Origin: Nectonema munidae
Lineage: Eukaryota; Nematomorpha; Nectonematoida; Nectonematidae
Reading direction: 5' to 3'
Assembly (NCBI GenBank): GCA_030549495.1
Contig: JAUIRK010001030.1
Coordinates: forward strand, 124,001-188,000
DNA: 64,000 nucleotides
Below the pieces are notes generated by a model. It saw only the letters and a program-made list of their open reading frames with translations. It searched no databases and was not told the origin of the DNA. The translations under genes and the position numbers were made by a program. Positions within the stretch are counted from its first letter, which is position 1, and the number at the start of each line of letters is the position of its first letter. This document shows positions 59,729-64,000 of the stretch, piece by piece.

Positions 59729-60085
59729 GTTGATTTGTTATAAAAACGTGTATATTTCATGTAAAATTTTAATTAATGTTCTTGGAGAAAGATTTTTAAA
59801 ATAAACCTCAAATTTGTTTCACATTGATCAGCATTTTCAAATTCTAAATGCAAAAAAAATTTATAAATGAAATTGCGAATGTTGATTTGTTATAATAATG
59901 TGTATATTCCATGTAAAATTTGAATGAATGTTTTCAGAGATAGATTTCAGAAGTAAACCGCAAGTTTCTTACACACTTATAGGTATTTTTAATTTCTGAA
60001 TTCCAAAAATAAGTCCAAAAATGAAATCAGCATGCCCGATTTGATATAAAAAAATATATTTCATGTAAAATTTGAAGGTATATTT
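59729..60085 (+). repeat. Second tandem repeat, period about 152-155 bp
   Basis: Anchors gttgatttgttata at 59729 and 59881, and ccgatttgatata at about 60036, are each followed by tatatt(t/c)catgtaaaattt. Other shared blocks are gaatgaatgtt / aattaatgttc, agataga / agaaaga, gtaaaccgcaa / ataaacctcaa and aatttctgaattc / caaattctaaat. Similarity is lower than in the 58.3-kb array. Confidence 0.7.
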
Positions 60086-60428
60086 TATTAGATATATTAC
60101 TCATCAATCAAAATTTTGATTGACATTTCCCAAAAAGTAACCATGATTAATTTAAACTATAAAGTGTTATGTCTTCAAAACTGTATATATTTATAAATTT
60201 TCAAACGAGTATATAATATAGAATCAAAGTTATAAGCTTAACTAGAGATACTGTCAGAATTTTGCTGAAAAAGTTTAACTTTTGATTTTGATTGACAGAT
60301 TTAGACATGAAAAGATCATTCAACTGCCATGAAAATGGTATCAAAAGATGCAGTTATCAATTTTAGGAAATGTCACGAAGTATGGTGGCAAAAGATGTAG
60401 CCAATTTGGTACAAGAGAAATTTTAGTT

Positions 60429-60457
60429 GGGGGGGGGGGGGGGGCTAAAATAGCCCC
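60429..60457 (+). repeat. 16-nt G run with adjacent inverted C run
   Basis: Sixteen consecutive G (60429-60444) are followed by ctaaaatagccccc. The last five G plus cta can pair with tagccccc as a short hairpin. The run is extreme for DNA this AT-rich. Confidence 0.8.
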
Positions 60458-60459
60458 CG

Positions 60460-61917
60460 CATCACTGATTGGCTTAATAGAGCCCAAATTTAATATACAA
60501 AGTTTTATACTTGTCGACGAAATTTTGTTCTCCGATTTTTAATCAAGGAGCGATAAAAGGATGGATGTTTTTAGAATTTTGAACAGCAGAGTTTGAAGCA
60601 TCTTTGGTTGAAACATTCCATCACTACGAGGTTTTTTAATTTTCAGATCTTTTTCATATAAGTAATATAAAATGAGGAATATTGTAAGATAGTATGAAAA
60701 TCTTTTTTTAAAAAAATTTCGCACTCCATGAGACTTTTTCAACTCAAGTCGAGGAGAAAGCGAAAGGTAAGGATTTCTTGCAAGTGAGGATTTATATAAC
60801 TTAAAATTAATTAATATTCAATACTAACTCTATGGACATATATTAATCATACTTGAATCTTGACTCACAAAATTTCCTTACATCCTGACCACAAAAGCCG
60901 TCCCTTCGCGCCTGACAGTTGAAAAAGAATCATGGAGTCGAAATATCCTCTTTATAAAGCTTTGTCATACTATCTTACTATATTCCTCGCTTATATTTTG
61001 CACTACATAATATGACTTGAGCCGCATCCTTCTCTTATAAATAAAATATATGCCCTAAACATTTTAAGCTCGCCTGCCCTATATATTTTCCATCTACATT
61101 CTTCTCTGATGAGTATATAAAAAATGGCCGCTTTCTAAACATAAATGCGAGACAAAAATTCAGTATGGGAAATTGTAAAATATTTAAGCTTTTATGTGTT
61201 TCTGTTTTTACAAAGATAAGCGCGCTATAGTGAATATTTTTCCTTTCTTCAAAGGAATCATCCTAAGAGTTGGCAGAATTGAATTAACAGCATTGCATTG
61301 CGTCTACCAAAATTTAAGCGCAATTCAAGAAAATAAATACGCTGGTGATAAAACCTTCGGGATAATCTTTTCTAAAAACGGAACGAATAGTCAGTTTGTT
61401 ATTGTGGCTAGAAAACTCGGAATAGAACATTTGTTCTTAGAAAACTGGTTCTCAAGAAAACTATTTTAGAAAAATTTTGAGTTAGTTAGCCAGTTGTAAA
61501 GTGTCCAGTTTCGGCGAGCTATATAACTAACTGAGACACGAGTTTTTTGAGAACAAATTTTTCTGAGATGGAGTTTTCCTATTTTCTTCTTCAAAAATCC
61601 TTTAATATTTTTGTATACTTAATCTAAATATTATGTCTCAATTAGTGTCAAATAAGGAATTATACATTTTATTTGCCTTTCTGAAGCTCTTTTAGAGGAC
61701 ATGATAATTTTTCTACAATTTAAGACTTTAATATTCGATGTGAATTTGAGACCGAGTATTCGAACGCCGAGTATTCCAAAAGCGAGTAAATCCAATTAAA
61801 AAATGTATCCTCAAAAAAATTCCGCCCTTTATAATAATTTCAGCATGTGTGTTCCTTTTATGTAATGACTTGTGTGCAGTAATGTCTGTTCCTTGAAAAT
61901 GGTATAAATATTTTTAG
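60460..61917. other. No gene supported
   Basis: A 91-codon plus frame at 61194-61469 has fair composition (GRIELTALHCVYQNLSAIQE) but no motif or splice context, so it is left uncalled. It could be an exon of the gene that owns the exon at 61918. Confidence 0.35.
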
Positions 61918-62062
61918 TTGGTGAAGGAATGTGTGAATGAAATGGAGAAGGCGGTGGAAGAAAATGAATCTTCGGGTCGACAAGAACTTCTGCAAAGAGG
62001 AGGTAGCAAGGTGAAGAAACAGCTAGAAAAAATGCATCTCAAATACTGTCTCTTGTGCAAGG
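61918..62062 (+). CDS. Unassigned internal coding exon
   Basis: Between acceptor atatttttag and donor AAGG|gtaaag an open frame reads LVKECVNEMEKAVEENESSG, RQELLQRGGSKVKKQLEKMH, LKYCLLCK. It is 145 nt, phase 0 in and phase 1 out, clearly richer in G+C than the introns around it, and strongly charged and helical with a terminal C-x2-C-like YCLLCK. I do not recognise the family. The phase does not allow direct joining to the exon at 54464. Confidence 0.5.
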
Positions 62063-63415
62063 GTAAAGCTCCTCATTTATTTTAAATTCATAACTCATTT
62101 GTCCCGAACTCATTTTTAAATGACGAAGACGATTCCTTGATTGCTCTTTCATGCACAATTGGGACCCCGCAGTGTCTGCTTTAAGTTATATTAAAACTCA
62201 TTCAAAAAGAAAAGTAGGCGATTAGTGTTTGCAAAGCCAATGCCTGAAAGAAGGGTTAATGTAGTTTTATGTCAATTTACTTAATCCTTAAAGGAATAAA
62301 ACCCTCTCCTGTTTTGGAAAATCGATCGTTGTGATGAAAAGTTTATTAGAAAATCTTCATTAATTGTTTCAAAAATATCTTACCCATTTTGATTCCACCG
62401 CATTTTAAATGACACAGACGATTCCTCTATTTTAACGCAGTTTATATTAACCCTTTGAGTACCAGTGGGACCCCAGTGTCCCAAGAAATGAAAATCGTTT
62501 GTTCTGAATATATAAAATTCCATTGAAAAAAAAGTAGACGAATAGTCTTTAAAATTTCCCTCCTCAAACAATTAAATTGCGTAATGTCGGCTTCTCTTTC
62601 TCGGATCAAATGTATTAACTCTATGAGGGAGGGGATTTTTAAGAGCCTGCTTTTTTTCAATGGAATTAAATATATGCAATTTTTACTTTAAGTGTGTCCT
62701 TTTCCAATTTCTAATTTAAGTAAATATAATAGGAAAATTATTATTTTCTTAATATTCACAAAAAAAAGATTGAATTATCAGTTAGATCCGTACCAAATAA
62801 ATCTTTTCAAATTCACTAACAAATTTGAAAACTGACTGAAAATTTATAAAGATACCTTATAATACTTTTTATTTTTGGATATGCCATAATAAGACCACAC
62901 TCCCCGGGATGCTTCTGAGACCAAACGCTTTTTTTTAAACATCTCCATCCTTTCAGCGCTTTTTAAGGCGGGCTTCATTTTTATTTTTGTAAAATCTGAA
63001 ATTGTTGACTCTGGCCGTTAACCGGTTTATACGAATCCTCTGCTTTACATTAGATATATAATCTGATTTCAATTCTTCTCTTTTGAGAAGGGCTTTTATT
63101 CGAAGATGCAAGAACCATTTTTAAGGAATACACGGTAGTAATATTGCATGCATGTAAATATAAAAGTGTTTTTAAATATTAAAATGGAAAATTGTTTCCA
63201 TACACATTCTAGTTATAATTCTTGCTCTCTTTGCGGACTATCATTTCATTTACTGCCACTAAATGTGCTTAAACTTTCAAGGCCCAGCTGTGCAAAACAA
63301 GAGTTACGAATTAGTCGTGGTTATAACACTTTGAGGATGAAATGTCTCACTCGGTATCATCATTTAAAAGTAAACGCGTATTTCCATTTTTTTGAGCTCT
63401 TTAATGAGATTATCA
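62063..63415. other. No gene supported; direct duplication
   Basis: Two diverged direct copies of about 130 bp lie at 62113-62232 and 62400-62550. Shared blocks are ttttaaatgac, agacgattcct, gggacccc(g)cagtgtc and aaaagtag(g/a)cga. ttaaccctttgagtaccagtg at 62447 looks like a piggyBac end. Confidence 0.5.
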
Positions 63416-63423
63416 CTTTAAAA

Positions 63424-63749
63424 CAGGGGTCCTCAAACTTTTTAACCCGTCGACCCCTTGATAGATTATTTGCTATCTCCTCCACCCCCAGATAACTTTA
63501 ATAAAAATTTGAAATCATTTTTTGCATTTCTGATGATGAGAAATATATGAAAATTTACCCTTAAAATAATATTTTATCTGTAAATATACTAATACATAAG
63601 TTTCATGAATAACTCGTTTTTTTTCTGCCTAGAAATTTAATTGATTCTCCATAACATAACCAACTCCCTTCAAAGACTATGTAATAACCGACGCCTTGAA
63701 AACTCTCGTCAACCCTGGGTATCTATATCGACCACTTTAGGGAACTCTG
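63424..63749. mobile_element. hAT-type MITE, 326 bp, with target duplication
   Basis: The left end is caggggtcctcaaacttttt and the right end agggaactctg (reverse complement cagagttccct). It is flanked by ctttaaaa (63416-63423) and ctttaaat (63750-63757), an 8-bp duplication with one mismatch. Subterminal cgaccccttg and cgtcaaccctgg blocks are inverted. Non-coding, AT-rich centre. Confidence 0.85.
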
Positions 63750-64000
63750 CTTTAAATTAATCAATTTATGTTCCAGAATGGAAGAATCGAAAATGTTTAC
63801 CTATATTAAAAATTTTTATTAAATCATTATAAAAATGAAACAATCTTTCTTAAAATTTTATTCTTCAATATAGAAAGAAAGGAATTTACTACTTAAGACA
63901 TTGTGAGGATATGATACTTCATGTGTTTTCTTTATATTCAGTATAGGCTTCTTCTTTTTTAGCAAAAAATGTCAACCAAATAAGTAGAGTTGATCTTGAG

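Noticed and set aside
63148-63495. 115-codon plus frame
   Set aside because: Its last third runs into the hAT MITE at 63424, and the start has no recognisable domain.

Overview
The window is AT-rich (roughly 70% A+T by eye) animal nuclear DNA. Evidence for this is spliceosomal introns, orthologues of metazoan genes, and a dense load of decayed DNA transposons, LINE pieces, a tRNA-like SINE and MITEs. An invertebrate fits best, and the mix (short-chain collagen C4-like gene, Tigger, hAT and piggyBac relics, introns either about 50-60 bp or several kb) would suit an arthropod such as a copepod. That placement is a guess; nothing here fixes the species.

Host genes, left to right. (1) 2.2-3.6 kb, minus: a DUF3987-like P-loop protein with a 50-bp intron, not continuously open, possibly element-borne. 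(2) 8.2-9.2 kb, plus: the two 3' exons of a short-chain collagen C4-like secreted protein. (3) 13.5-26.5 kb, minus: PDHB, the mitochondrial pyruvate dehydrogenase E1 beta subunit, reconstructed here as eight exons. They include a 36-nt microexon, a GC-AG intron and a stop-free 51-nt intron that a plain ORF scan reads through. (4) 32.6-33.9 kb, plus: intronless GPATCH3. (5) 45.3-46.6 kb, plus: intronless SAS-6, the centriole cartwheel protein. (6) Two unassigned coding exons, plus, at 54.46-54.60 and 61.92-62.06 kb.

The rest is mostly transposon debris. There are two pogo/Tigger transposases (6.3-7.5 kb minus, 15.3-17.5 kb plus), three hAT transposases of different type (35.5-36.9, 37.7-40.1 and 52.4-53.7 kb), two piggyBac relics (28.5-29.4 kb plus, 47.2-47.7 kb minus), a MULE tail (55.5-55.8 kb minus) and two LINE pieces (27.4-28.0 and 42.6-42.8 kb, minus). 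One degenerate LTR-retrotransposon integrase fossil lies at 20.75-21.34 kb inside a PDHB intron. Non-autonomous elements are unusually readable: five have recognisable TIRs with exact or near-exact target-site duplications, two are about 1.1-kb inverted-repeat (foldback-like) elements, and one hAT MITE is nested in an older repeat. Two tandem arrays with nearly the same period (about 152-153 bp) lie at 58.3-58.8 and 59.7-60.1 kb.

I found no operon, CRISPR array, prokaryotic defence island or clearly new multi-gene system. The most distinctive items are the PDHB gene structure, the SAS-6 interface substitution, the foldback elements, the nested MITE, and the DUF3987-like gene whose presence in an animal genome needs explaining. 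Family names come from remembered protein motifs; no search was run.
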